Positions 23,936-36,249 of a stretch of DNA of 64,000 bases are shown in pieces. Every line of letters starts with the position of its first letter. The first letter of the stretch is position 1. The position numbers and the translations under genes are program-made. The stretch comes from Trichosphaerium sp. ATCC 40318 (lineage: Eukaryota; Discosea; Flabellinia; Trichosidae): contig JALMLS010000378.1 of assembly GCA_038496445.1 (NCBI GenBank), positions 295,086-359,085 of the forward strand, given 5' to 3'. The notes beneath the pieces were generated by a model, which was given only the letters and a program-made list of their open reading frames with translations, was not told where the DNA came from and searched no databases.

Positions 23936-26034
23936 ATGCAACCAGGAGGATATAAACCTAATTTTCAGGCAGTGTCAAGTTATACACCACCTACACAACA
24001 CCGTGGTGGTGGAAGAGGAAGGAGTAGAGGAAGAGGTGAATAAAATACAATCATTTATTCTTACATTCTTCAATAAAGGTGGTTATCGTGGAAGAGGCCA
24101 TAATAGACCAAATAACGCGTCACCATATGGTTACCAGTCACCAAGATATAATACTAGGGTAATTTAGTTTAACAACGTAAAAACTTCGTTTCAACCTACA
24201 AAACGGTTATAATACGCGAACTAAAGGCGACTCAAACAATTTATACTCCATTTGGGCTTTAATCTCACCAAAAATTCGTAGGGACGCGGAAGACGAAACA
24301 GAAGCGGCGGCCAAACAGGAAAATATTATTGTCAAGCCTGCGAGGAGGAATTTAGAGCTAAATGGAAATATGACAGCCACTTAAAAACGCATGTATCATG
24401 CGAATACAAAGGTAAGAGCTTCAAATAAAGACTGAAAACAAACCTGAACAAAAAAAAAACCGAAAAAACAAATCGATTTTTTGCTGATTGTCACTTCCAG
24501 TAAAATCACTTCTTAACATATGTACTAATACCTTTAATAGGCTGTAATTTTTGTGGAAATAAAGATGTCATGAAACTACACATGATGGGTCATATGGGTA
24601 ATTCTTTTACAGATTCTCCTGAAGATGTTGAAGATTACATTGCTGCTCGTAAAAAAAAGTTTCCAACAAGAGCAAAGAGAGATTTATTAGTACGTACAGT
24701 TGTTGTATATATGAGAGTATATTTATTTAAAGTCAACGAATCCTAAATAAGACCTAGAAAACACTAAGACAGGAAGGAAAAGGATGGCGTCAACAAATTC
24801 ATCAACATGGAGATTTTATCGCTTACACTAGTCAACCTTCTGGTGGTAAACGTGGAGGACGTGGTTTTAAAAATCAGAGACAGATGACAAGAGTTATAGC
24901 TAAGAATGATAAGGTGCGAATCGCATTTGGTCTAAGAAAAACTTGAGATAAAATTGCGTTCATTGTCAAGCCTGTTAGGGTTTTTTTATTAATTTTCTGG
25001 GTTAGTTCAAGGGCCCTAAGTCTGCTGTTTCACTCATGCAACAAGTACGTTTGGTAGTATATTATAAAGTATTAAAGACTAATTTGGAATTTTTTTAGCT
25101 TATTAGCGTTGATGTGAAAAAAGAGTTGATTGTTGTTTTGGAGTGCTTTGAGTATTTTTTGGATAACAACTTCTTTTCTGGTGAACCATCACCTCGTACT
25201 TTTGATAGAGGTTCGTACATGCTTATTAATATAATTTTTATAACATTTCCTACCACTTTAGATAAGATATACGCATCAGTATTCGTTAGAAACCTGGATG
25301 AAAGCATTACAGAAGAAGCGCTTTTTGAAGCGTTTAAACATATTTCAAATATTTTGTACGGAGCTTGGAAGCTTAGGTTCTGGCTTAGTGATTTACTTTT
25401 ATCATTAGAGGAGTTGAGTGGCGTTGTAGAGATGTTACTGGAGAGTTTCTTGGATTTGCTTTAGTTCATTTTAGCACAAAAGAAGGTGCTCAACAAGCGA
25501 TAAGAGAAATGAACAAAAAAATTATTGGAAACAAAGAAATTAGTTGTAACTTCTTCCGCACTGTACGTAATTCTCTAGCGAGCATCTATAATTTCTTGCT
25601 TGGAAGCTCACTAATCCTAGCCTAATGCTATCGTTCATACTTTCGGTTGGCCGGAGGATACAACTGAAGAGCGTGTCAAGGAACTTTTTGAAACGCATGG
25701 AGATATTTTAGAAATTGTAATGTTGAAGGCACGTCACAAACACTCAAAGCTTGGTTGGTGTTCTTATTGTTAATCGTTACATAATCAGGGCGAGGCGTAC
25801 GTTGTATACGTTAAAGTTGGTCACGCACGTGGTGCAGCACGAGAAAAGAAACACTTTACGGTTGACGATAGGAAAATCAAAGCAAGGATTGTTTCTCATA
25901 TTCCTGTATTTAAAATAAGGCGATTGGAGAAGGAACAAGGTGTGACTAATGAAACGTCAGTTGGTGATGTGACACCAAGTGAAAACAATGTTACAAGCAA
26001 ACAAGGCGTTGACTCTATGGAAGTTGATTCTTAA
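23936..26034 (+). CDS. NUFIP1-type zinc-finger protein fused to two RRM domains
   Basis: The start MQPGGYKPNFQAV opens an RGG-rich region (GGGRGRSRGRG, GGYRGRGHN). Two zinc-binding units follow: YYCQACEEEFRAKWKYDSHL followed by KTH, and GCNFCGNKDVMKLHMMGH. Next comes SPEDVEDYIAARKKKFPTRA, the conserved NUFIP1 box that binds the snoRNP assembly factor SNU13/15.5K. A basic region follows. After an exon ending SGEPSPRTFD the chain enters an RRM (ASVFVRNLDESITEEALFEA, then FLGFALVHFSTKEGAQQAI). A second RRM-like unit follows (FGWPEDTTEERVKELFETHG). The last exon ends SMEVDS, with TAA at 26032-26034. The likely role is nuclear RNA binding in box C/D snoRNP biogenesis. NUFIP proteins known to me do not carry RRMs, so a fusion of adjacent genes must be excluded with transcripts. 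Confidence 0.75.
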
Positions 26035-26346
26035 CAATGGTACAGCAACGTAAACATGATGTAACAGTAAACAAAAAAAAATTCTAAAATAAATGATAGT
26101 GGATTGATAACTTGCGTTTCTCACTTCCTTTAACACGTTTTTCCTTAAACCTCCATAATATTTTGATCCCAAAATTGGAGCATGGCGAGGGAGAATTATG
26201 TTGACAACTTGAAAAACTTGTCGCTACTTTTTGTTTCTCTTTTTGTGATGTTCATTTTGTGTTTTTTTATCAATTTTATTTTGAACGTCATTTCTTATCA
26301 AACCACCAACATACAACACCTAAATAAGGATATCTGGTAAATAAAA
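26035..26346. other. Intergenic
   Basis: About 310 bases of T-rich and A-rich sequence separate two plus-strand genes. An AATAAA occurs near 26088. No coding frame is evident. Confidence 0.4.
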
Positions 26347-29300
26347 ATGATACCACAAGCGAATCTCACCGGAAGGTCAAAGAACGGGAAAAAGAAGAAC
26401 CTTCTAGCTTTACAATCAGTTGAAATGTCTTGTGAGCTTCGTGACACATATGCTGACTTAACTGTCAAACAAGTCTACCAAAATCAACTTGATGTGCCTT
26501 TAGAGTCAGTGTACGATCTTTCCTTAGTTTAAACTACTTTCTTCTGACTTTCATGTAGCTACGAATGTGACTTTGGCGAACACTTTTTATGTGCTGATTT
26601 CAAAGCGGAAGTTGACGGTAAGGTGCTTCAAGGAGTGATGCAAGAAAAAGAACAAGCACAAGAGAACTATGAAGATGCGATCGCTCAAGGTAACAGCGCA
26701 TTCATGGTTGAGAAGGGTAAGTCTTGAAATCTGAACTTTGCCATCTGTGTATCGAGTTCTAACGTCTTTCCACAGATGAAGATAAGCCCGGAGTATTTAC
26801 AACGAGTTGTGGTAACATACCTCCGGGTGTAACTGTTTCTATTACGATTCGGTTTGTCATGGAACTCTTTTTTGAAGACGAAGCTTTGAAGTTCGCTCTC
26901 CCCTCTGCATCAAGCTTAGATGATATGGAAGACTTACCTGAAATGTCGTTCGATCTATCTTTAAGAATGACAAAGAAAATTAAGGACGTGAAGTGCCCTC
27001 ACCACGAAATGTCTGATACGACGTACTCCAAAAACAGAAAAGATGCAATGTTATCAATGGTGCCAACAGACGACGGTATTACGACAGATTTTATAGTGCT
27101 CATACAACTGTACAACGTGCACGATCCTTGCGTGTTGATTGAGGAAACTGAGTCTGGAAAGAAGGTATAAGCTTTGGAAAACTAGATTTTTTTTTGTGAG
27201 TTTGCGTGTTTCATTCTTATCTTGGATCAGGTCGCTATGGTTTCTTGCTTCCCAAAACTTAAGATTAATCCAAAAAAGTTGCTCGGAGAAATATTCTTTG
27301 TAATTGACAGGTCCGGAAGTATGTCTTGTGCTAGTAATGGTAAGACACGTATTGAATGGGGTACGAACATTTATTACTTAGTTCAAAATAATTTAATATT
27401 GGTTATCAGTTTTTGTTTTTGAAACCTCTAACACTAAGTCTAGTTCGTGAAACTTTGGAGGTAGTGCTAAAAAAACTACCAAGTACAGTGTATTTTCAAA
27501 TTATGGGGTTTGGTAACGCATGTGAACCACTTTTCGCCAAAGTAAGTGAATTGTTTTCTGTCTTCAGAGTTCGTTCTTAGAATTTTGTTCTAATGTTCTT
27601 AAAAGGGAAGTCGTATAGCAAATAAGAAGAATTTAAGAATAGCCCTAAACCACGTGAAAACAGTGACAGCTGATTTAGGCGGAACAAATATTGCTGCTCC
27701 GCTTATTGAAATATTCAAATCGAAACCAATGGAATCGTACCCAAAACAAATTTTCTTGTTCACAGATGGTCAAGACTCGCAAAGATGTGTAACAGAAACT
27801 AGAAAACACGCAGATAGCACAAGAGTGTTCACTTTTGCTATCTCAAGAGTACGTCATCCGGCAAGCTAACCTTTTTTTTGTTCATCATTGTTTTTTTTGC
27901 AGACTTAACCGTATTGTTTAAGGACGCCGATGAAAACCTGTGTCGAAATTTGGCACGTGCTGGTGAAGGATCATATGCTTTAATATCAGACATGAAGAAG
28001 GTGAACGATGTTGTTACTAAGCAACTGCAGTTAGCGCTCAAACCAGGGCTAACTCAAGTACGTTTTGGGTAGTTGTGAAAGTGATTCTAACTATTGTTGT
28101 TGATAGGTTGCATTCGACTGGGGCGACAAAGTATCAAGCAAAACGCCATATTATAATCCTCCTGGGTTTAGTGGTCAATGCCTAACGTCTTATGTTATGC
28201 TTGAAGATGACTTCGATGAGGAATTTGAAATAGAAGTTAGTGCTAATGGACCAAATGGTACAACACTTTTTTCACTTTGGCATTGACCCTTCTCATAGGC
28301 GAGTGGACCCAATCTGCCACCATAAGTCCTGATGACGTTGTTCGTGGTGATAGCCTATTCAAGCTTATGTCAAGATCACTTATCAGAGACTACCAAGAGA
28401 AACGTTCACACCTACATACAAAGAAGGGAGCTTTAGTTCAAGGTGTTACTGTAGCCGAACTAAAACAAAAAATAATTAATCTGTCAATAAGGTACATCTC
28501 TTTTTCGTATCTTTCATTGTAAACTTACTGACTCGCCTGTAAGCTCGAAAGTTCTAAGTGATTACACAGCTTTTCTTGCTATAGATGAACGTGAAGAAGA
28601 GGCCGCCGGAACAATGCAACTTCAAGAAGCTCGTCACGGGGCTAATAGGTAGCAAAACAACTGTTCGGTTTTGCAATGCTAATTCACCAATTCTAGATCG
28701 GCTCCTGCTGTTGCTCGCTCGGGTGGTGGTGGTGGAGGTGGCTGGAGTGTCGCTCGGTCTTATGGCGGAGGGGGTACTAATATCAACAAACGTAAAGCCA
28801 TTAGATCGAACAGCTCCTCCGGAGTCAAGAGACAATGTCTATCAAGCCAAAAATCTGACAATGCGAACTTAATAACTGGGTTTGGTATGACTGCTATTCC
28901 GAAGCCTTCACATTGCACGGATAACCAACTATCCCACGTGATTAAAGGACCTTCTAATACGAACATAGACAACGAATGTACGATAACCTTAACCATCTCT
29001 TAAATGTCACTAACCACGTGTTATAGGCTGGTTGAATAATGTTATCGTTATGACACTGAGTATTCCACCGTTACGAGAATTCCTACTACATTATCAAAGA
29101 GGAACGAAACCAAAAGCATTTATTGAGAGCCTATCTGACGTAGTAAAAGCTTGCGTATCAGATCCAAACAATAGTCTGTACGAACGTAAATTGATACAAG
29201 CTAGAGCTCGTTTGTGGAGATTCTTTGAGGTATGCAACGAACTACAACAAGTTTCTTCGCTGACTGAGTTTCAAGATGTACGAGTTCGAAAAAGGAAGAA

Positions 29301-29844
29301 ATCAGTGTATAGTAAAAGCGCTCAGGATAATACTTGCATCAGTTAACCCTAATGACTATCAAGTATCAAGTGTACGAAAACTCTAGTGACTTGTGTATAG
29401 TTTTTATCACGTTATTCACTCAATTATAGACATGGGAACTGTGGAATCCTAATATGAACTACCCTACTTCAGAATATTTAGTTGTTCTTCGTGAAGACTG
29501 TCCTACCTTGCCTCTGAAACATTATCAGATTTACAATAACTATCACTTGAGAGCACTCACTGGGCTCGAGTTGTATAATAACCCATCTGATAATAGACCA
29601 GTCCGTCATTTTGTGTCGCTATGCTTCGAAAATAACGGATACACAGTATACGATGGACTACTAGATGTTGGTACGTCAACTTTTTTGTGTCCATGGCACA
29701 CAAAATAAAACAATGTAACACTAACACCGTATCAAAGGTGGTTTTCAAGGAGGATTCCTACCAAATACACGCGACTCTTATTCATCTAATCTAAAGTATT
29801 GGACTAAAAAAGTGCCTATAGCGGTGTACCAAAGACGGAATTAG
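26347..29844 (+). CDS. VIT/von Willebrand A domain protein with USP-like C-terminal region
   Basis: The first exons give a VIT (inter-alpha-trypsin) domain: VEMSCELRDTYADLTVKQVY, then QEKEQAQENYEDAIAQGN, then TSCGNIPPGVTVSI. The vWA domain has the MIDAS motif DRSGSMSC (about 27305), with the later Thr in GGTNIAAPLIEI and Asp in LFTDGQDSQRCV. The MIDAS should therefore bind metal. After a Ser/Gly-rich linker (28695-28860) a last section begins GWLNNVIVMTLSIPPLREFL. It continues with MNYPTSEYLVVLREDCP and ends HFVSLCFENNGYTVYDGL. This section resembles the frame of a ubiquitin-specific protease, but no Cys stands at the expected site. The stop is TAG at 29842-29844. The VIT-vWA pair is known in PARP4, inter-alpha-trypsin heavy chains and VWA5-type proteins. 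It is likely cytosolic, since no signal peptide is seen. Confidence 0.85.
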
Positions 29845-30040
29845 TCACTAATTGTTGTAACTTAAAACAAAAATAAAATCACTTTAACTATATCTCACCT
29901 GACACCTCATCACAAGCAATACAAGTACACACGTTCCAAAACAGGAACAAAATACACTGTAACCACGTGACAATTATTCATTTTAACCAAGAACTAAACT
30001 TCATCACAAGTAGGTCATTTTATTGATTGTAGAATTGCGT

Positions 30041-30580
30041 CTAATCGTGTATAAATGCCAAAACTGTTTGGTCGTCCATAGCGAGTATGTAGGTGCCACG
30101 CATGTAAAACCTCAATGTATCGCCATCTAAGCATTGTTGAACGAGTACTACGCCATCTAAAGCTGCTTTACCGAGATCTGAAGATTTTGTAGCACCACGA
30201 CCTCTGACGTAATGACCGGTATCCCCATAAGTACCACCGGTGTTGTTATTATTCAATACATAGTCGTTAGTAATAGTCTTTGCGTCTAGAGCTTCAAAAA
30301 CTTTAAAGTCTTCTTTCTTAGGCGTAATACACTCTATAAGACCCAAATCGCGTATTGCTTGTATACCCTGGTCATTTGTAATTAATTTAATGTCTGAAGC
30401 TTTACTACAATGGCTTATACAATAAGACTCGTGTGAGTGGTAATAATCTATGCTTTCTAGAGCTTCGCGTATTTTCTCCCAGTCTTGACTTCCTCGCTGC
30501 TTAATATTATATGATTTGAGCCAGCGAGAGTCATCAGTATACCACAAGTAATTTATTAACCCTAAAGCTTTGTCTGCCAT
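30041..30580 (-). CDS. Hypothetical intronless protein, 179 residues
   Basis: This single uninterrupted frame runs from MADKALGLINYLWYTDDSRW to AMDDQTVLAFIHD. It is rich in Asp, Tyr and His and has no membrane span or signal peptide. The middle has an Asn/Gly-rich loop (NNNNTGGTYGDTGHYVRG). I do not recognise the family. Being intronless sets it apart from its neighbours, the VIT/vWA gene and the RhoGAP-PP2C gene. It shares this trait with the F-box repeat genes of the window. An AATAAA on its strand (TTTATT near 30020) lies about 20 bases after the stop, which supports a real transcript. Confidence 0.65.
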   Translation of the reverse strand: MADKALGLINYLWYTDDSRWLKSYNIKQRGSQDWEKIREALESIDYYHSHESYCISHCSKASDIKLITNDQGIQAIRDLGLIECITPKKEDFKVFEALDAKTITNDYVLNNNNTGGTYGDTGHYVRGRGATKSSDLGKAALDGVVLVQQCLDGDTLRFYMRGTYILAMDDQTVLAFIHD

Positions 30581-31783
30581 GCTGTGAAAAATGCTAAAAA
30601 TAAAACTTAAATAAATTGAAACATTTTCTTCATTTTTTCGTTTTGTTTCTGTTTCTTGATGTCCCGGACGTTGTGGTAAGAGTACTTACACAATAAGTAT
30701 GCGATAGGAGATGTCCGTAAGTTCCAAGTAGCGTGACTTATTTCAGAAAACGTGTTTAATCGTAGATACGCGCAGATAGTCAAAATCGTTCACGGTATTT
30801 TCCAAACACAAAGTTTCCTTGTACTCCACTGCTCTCTAAGTGCCTATATCGCTATGTGCAGAAGTTTTGTAGCTCCTGAGGGTAAAATTATCTCTGTACG
30901 TGCGTCTTATTGGCCCCACTGGGAAAAAAGTGCATGTGTATGGTCGTAATGGCTCCAAACCATTGCCAGTACGCTGTAAACATCCAAAAAAACTATCTCT
31001 GGAAATTTTGAAGGAGTATGTACGTAGGGAAACGAAATAGTTCTATTTATTCTGTTTGTGCAAACTGAATTAGTTGTTTGTACGTCAAGATCACTTTGTG
31101 CATACTAAAAATGTTGTATGAGCTCACGTACACGGCAAACGCCAAAGTAACTTTTATTTGGTAACTGGTAACAAAAACCTAAATCAGGCACAAGTCACTT
31201 TTACTCCCCAAAATTGTACCATCACAAGGTACACGTTATAAATAACATTAGTAACGATTCTTTGTGCCATGTACAATTAAAAACCCAAACTAGAAACAAA
31301 AGGACGTGTATTAAGCATTTTTAGATGCGTTTAGGGAAGTAGGGATGCTCAAATAGTGTTTCTTTTATCGTTGAACTGATCTTTGTTTATCGCTGTGTGC
31401 TGGGCGGAAAACGTACAGTGACAACGTAACTTGGGATGTAAAACATATGTAGTGTATGCAGGGTTCACAAAACAAGGAGCTTTGTGTGTACGAGCGTTGG
31501 ACTTTGGGTGGATATTGCAAAAAGAATTTGCCTATCTGCCAGAATCTATGTTTAATCAAATACACAATATTGTCAGTAGTTCAAAGAACGTATTTCTGTA
31601 ACATTGGATGTGTTATCACATGTGGTGCGCTTCTCTTTAGTAATAACACTTGTAGGCCATTTTTAATATATGTACACTGTATTTCGCTATTTATTTACAA
31701 CCAAAAGACATGTCATTTGGCACTGTATACTAATTTGAGGTTTTTGTAGTCTTTTTAATTCTTCTTTTTTTATAAGTCTGCTC
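30581..31783. other. Long stretch without a confident gene
   Basis: These 1200 bases lie between the orphan gene and the PP2C stop. A weak plus-strand segment near 30935-31040 reads KVHVYGRNGSKPLPVRC and ends at a TAG. It could be the last exon of a small gene whose earlier exons might lie at 30700-30930, but I could not build a model. The rest holds GTACG-rich AT sequence and no clear features. Confidence 0.35.
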
Positions 31784-34435
31784 TCACACTTCTTTCCAGT
31801 TGAAAAGTACCACAACTACTGTAACGTTTTCTTCAGCACCTCGTTTAAATGAAAGGTTAATCAAACCAGTAGCTATTTGAGTAGAAGATTGACCTAGTAA
31901 AGAAGAAAATGAGAAAACATACAAACAATATTGTTTTGTTTTGTTTTGTTGATTGTACCTTTACGTTTACGTTCAGCAACAAATGTTACAGCATCTTTGT
32001 GAGATATTTTACTCCACAAAGATTCACATGCCATTATAAGGAAGCTATCTGTAGCTTTCAAAGAAACACGTTTTAAGTAAGGTTTAATAAGAACGTAATC
32101 TTCTGCTTTTCTAGGTCTCTTGTACTCAACATCACCTAGCGCACGAGAAATACCCAACTAACGCAAATAAGTAAATTTGTACAATAATAAAAGTGCATCA
32201 AATCACTTGAATGACAGTTGTGGAGAATATTTGGAATCATCGGAATTTCTTTCGAAGAAACATGTTTGAAAGAGACATACCTTGCCAAAAATTCGACCTC
32301 GGTGTAGTACTGCACCAGCATTATTTAGTCGCTGGCACTCTGAAGGATCATCCGGTATGTGCTTGCGAGTAAGAAGTACAGGGTCAACATTTGAATTTGT
32401 CACATTACGACCTAAAACAAATTAGTGCTTGGTTTAAACACAATAGCCTTACCCATTACTATTTCAGTGTCTCCAAGGTTTGCAATATATAGTGTCTCTC
32501 CTACAAGGAGTATAATACCTATAGTTGAACCGGACGTAAAGCCCTATTAAGAATGATGAGAATGCCGCAGAAATTTACCAAGAAGAAGAAGAATTCAAAT
32601 GATTTAAACACCAAAATTAGAAAAAGAAAATTCTTTACCTCGTTATTAGCTCGCTCTAATAGTTCTATATCTGTCTTTGCAATACCCTCGTGTATTGCTT
32701 GAAATATATCATTTTCCTTTAGACTTAAAAATTTCTCGTGATTGCATATATTAATATGAAGTCTGCATTTTGCAATTTCTGCCGCTTCTTCACCTTCATG
32801 CCCATCATACAAACCATAAAAAGACCTATTTACTGTCTTTGGTAGATGTACAAATGTATTATTGACATTATCAATAAGTAAAATCCTATCTTCATTCACA
32901 ATAGAGTGACCTTTATAAAAAACAAAATTAGAACTAGCGCTAGTACAAAAAAGGAGTGTTTTGTCTTTTTTTTCTTGTCCTTTCAAAAATTTGTATCACG
33001 TGAATACCGACAATTATTGGAACAAAATTGCTTTTTTTCATAACAAACCAAGCGGAAAAATTGAGGTAGATAAACCTCACTCTCAACCAAAAGAAAAAAA
33101 CTACGAACATTTTTCGGACATGAATATAATTAGTACCTTGTTCAGTACAATAACCTGAATCAACACACGATTTATAATCGTATTGCATTTCTATGTTCTT
33201 TAATAAACGCGCTTGCATAGTGTAAAAGTCTTTAATAACAACTCTAATCCCCTAAAGTAGAAAATTAGTGATTGCAACATAAAGAAATCAAATTCTTCAC
33301 AAAACAAACTATTTCGCTTTAAATATGGCTTATACACGTACCTTTAGTGTCCTTGTTAGCAACACAATCTGTTCCAATGCAACAGCATTATTTAAATCAG
33401 ATTGTAATTGCTCAAACTCTTTACTGAGAGAAGTTATTGCTTCACCAACGGTCGGTTTAATATGAGCTAATTTTTGAGTTTCTTTCTTTAAAGCATCATT
33501 TATAGATCTATCTATGAGCGTTCTTGGCACGTATGTAGTTGGAAATATCTCTTGTAGATTCTCTAGTATCTGTCTGAGAACAGTAGCACTCTTTCCAGCC
33601 TCTCTAGCCTCAGAAACACGCCTGTTTGTCTTAATTTTTGGCATCCCAGGTGGTTCACTAAAATCTTTGGTTTAGAAGGCGTCAAACGTGTCTAAACAGC
33701 ATGTATTTACCGTAAAACTGCAGGGCCCCATATAGTAGCAAGGTGGTGAATAGCTGCGCGCTTTTGTTGTTCATGTGAGAGTACGTGACCCAAAAATAAA
33801 AAGAGTTCTTCGCTCAACTTAAAATTCGCTGCTGGAAGCCTTCTAATGCAGTCTTTTGTTTGTAAGAAGTTACCTAGTTGGTTTTATAAGCGTTATCGCA
33901 AATAAAAAATCAGTTATTTGCAAAAAAGTGTCCCATGTCATAAGAAACGGTTGAAATTAATTGGTAGCATACTTCTCGCGTCAATAAAGTCACAATATAA
34001 CTCGTATGTGAATAAAGGCTCTGGAAGCTTTATAAAGTAATATCTGAGTAACCCAGCAACAGTATAGGCGTCTGCGGTTTCTCCAGTGTTGAAAGTTTGA
34101 AGAGAGTCTCTCAAATTAAATTGCCCTACTATACGCAAAAGTAAGGTAAAAGGTAATTTGACGTTGAATGACGCTCTTTCGTCCAAAAGGTGATGATTCT
34201 TAATCGTACCGTCAATGGTTTTGACTATTTGTTCAAGTTGGTGGTCAGAGGGTATGTTTTGGAACAATCCTTTCTTGTCCATTCCTTTTGCGAGTTATTT
34301 GGTTGGTTTGCGCTAGAACGTACCCTCGACTTGCAAATATTGTATCATTGACTTTACAAGGGTCGGAATAGAGCTTCCTTCTTCCGCGTGGCTTTTCAGT
34401 ACAACTGCTAAAGGCGTGCCGAAAACCCTAGCCAT
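31784..34435 (-). CDS. RhoGAP-PP2C fusion protein
   Basis: The start MARVFGTPLAVVLKSH leads straight into a RhoGAP domain: SIPTLVKSMIQYLQVEG, the catalytic-loop region DKKGLFQNIPSD, and AYTVAGLLRYYFIKLPEPLF. A coiled-coil-like exon follows (ARE AGKSATVLRQILENL through SLSKEFEQLQSDLNNA). After it comes a linker exon (GIRVVIKDFYTMQARLL). The PP2C domain reads GHSIVNEDRILL, SFYGLYDGHEGEEAA, ANLGDTEIVMG, GISRALGDVEYK and ENVTVVVVLF. Intron phases agree across the RhoGAP/coil/PP2C joins (phase 0 at 33340, phase 1 at about 33138), which supports one gene. The RhoGAP arginine finger (GIFR in active members) is replaced by Gln (GLFQ). The PP2C DG metal-site motif is ESLW and the late DN is EN. Both catalytic sites thus look altered. 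An upstream non-coding or coding 5' exon is possible. Confidence 0.8.
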
Positions 34436-34588
34436 GAGCTCTACGTACACGGGTAGCACCCAATAATCACGTTCTTGCTTCCTTTTTGCAGAAAGATAAA
34501 ATAGGAAGGTGTTGATGAAAAAATTTGTTCCGTAGTTTTTTAGGCGAAGACAAAAAAGTAACAAACCAGCTGTCTCTAGTCAACAAAC

Positions 34589-36249
34589 ATGCGCTCTGTC
34601 GTAACAAGTAGCCATAAAACCGCTCAAATACGCTCAGATGGAGCAGTGAGAGGAAGAAAACGTATCTCGCAAGTTTGGGTGCAAGATGGTGTTGTAGAAA
34701 CATTTGTACACAATGTACGTTAGTCTACGAATATGTTGATGGTAATATAATACAGTGTGGGCGCGATTTGAAAATAAAAACACTTGATGGATGGTATAAC
34801 TTCAATGTATACGATGTTAAGCGCTTCAAAGGTGGCTCATCACTATTGCTGTAATTAAATTACAAAAATTACAAGTCACAATTATCAGGCACTTTAATGG
34901 GTCATATCAGAGCTTACTGTCATACGTCTTTCCAGTATACGCATGGGATGCAAAACAATTCAGTAAGAAACGAAACAGACTCCCAATGCCATTTTTTGAC
35001 ACCTTACAATAGGTACTGTAATGAAGAGACACTATCATTCAGTAGAGAATAGGATACAGTGGGTCAGATACGTATGACACTAAATTACTTTTGTTTTCTT
35101 GAAATTAACGAAAGGGTTTTACGTTAGATCGAAGAACAGCTCAATATCAAAAAGATTCAAGATTGGAACAATGTCACTGCTACTGATATACTGAAAATCC
35201 CTCATGGATCAGTATTTCAAACGTACACATCAACCACATGTTCAAGTTCTAAAAAATACTTCTAGTGAGTACAATAAATCACTTTTTAAGTTGTTAGAAG
35301 AAATGTACCCTTTTGAGAAATGGCACCCTTGGAACCTCAGTACGCGTTTATATTTGACCTTATCTAATCGTGTTTTTAGAGTGTGGATATCCAGTGTCAC
35401 ACTGGGATTCACTTGAGAACCAAATAAATATGATAATACATGTAAGTTTTTTTTTGAAAACAATTTTTTTTTTTCACTCAAAAATCATACTTGAAGAGTT
35501 TTCCACCTTTGATTGTGATACTCCGAGCGGGTTCTCACGCGCTAGGCGTTACTTTCAACATCAAGCCTTCGTAGCTCAATGGCAGAGCAGTGGTTTACGA
35601 AACCAAAGGTTGTAGGTTCGACCCCTACCTGAGGCTTTCTCTTTTTTTATTTTCAGGCAATGTTATTCAATACTGAGGCACTTACATCGTATAGCTTGAA
35701 GAAAAATTAGACATTAAAACAATAAATGATTGGTACAGCACAACAGGAAAACAAGTTATTGATGCTGGAGGTTGGTGTATATTGCGTACAAAATACAATG
35801 GATCTCATCAACAATTTCTAACAGTGGTTTATCCTGACGTTGACTGGGACCCACTAAGATTTGGTACGCCATTCTACTATTCCGCGCTATTGCTTGGTTG
35901 GTACTTACGGTTTAAAGTACATAAATCAAATGCATTTTGGAAACAACACAAAAACGTTAAATCATACCTTAAAAGAATTGGTCCCAAAATAGGTGCAATA
36001 CAACCAAAAGATTACTTAAAAGTTTCTGCGAAACAACATGAGATATGGGGAGCAACAGGTATAAATCTGTATTGGCCACATATCCTTAAAGAAATATATC
36101 CTGATGAAGAATGGGACTTTGATAACACTGAATCACGCACAAAGAAATCAATGCAAACGTGCGTGTTCCTTGACCCTTCGCTTTTAACATTCTTTTTTTT
36201 TTTTTGCTCTGAGTGCCTTACCTCTCTCCTTGGAGTTTATTTTACATAA
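34589..36249 (+). CDS. Trp-rich repeat protein (IK-x-DWY-x-T repeats)
   Basis: The first exon is 34589-34714 (MRSVVTSSHKTAQIRSDG through ETFVHN). Later exons encode four repeats of about 75 residues. Their consensus runs WDSxENxx, then LEExLxIKxxxDWxxxT, a Gly-Gly turn, YNxSxxxxLxxVYP, and WDPxxF. Examples are LNIKKIQDWNNVT, LDIKTINDWYSTT, GGWCILRTKYNGSHQQ, TVVYPDVDWDPLRFG and ILKEIYPDEEWDF. Proteins with this repeat are known from some fungi (for example arbuscular mycorrhizal species), algae and other protists, and their function is not established. The intron 35442-35696 contains a tRNA gene. The 3' end is uncertain: the frame can run to 36249 past a possible donor near 36158. Scraps resembling a further repeat occur near 36440-36490. 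The gene is divergent from RhoGAP-PP2C with about 150 bases between starts. Confidence 0.65.
35565..35636 (+). tRNA. tRNA-Arg (ACG), nested in an intron
   Basis: A full cloverleaf can be drawn. The acceptor stem GCCTTCG/CTGAGGC has one G-U pair and one mismatch, at position 6-67. The D arm is GCTC/GAGC. The anticodon stem-loop GTGGT-TTACGAA-ACCAA puts ACG at 35597-35599. The T arm is GTAGG-TTCGACC-CCTAC. The TTCGA T-loop and GC-rich T stem are canonical. There is no encoded CCA, as expected for a nuclear eukaryotic gene, and a T run follows near 35638. It lies wholly within the intron 35442-35696 of the Trp-rich repeat gene, on the same strand. Confidence 0.85.
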
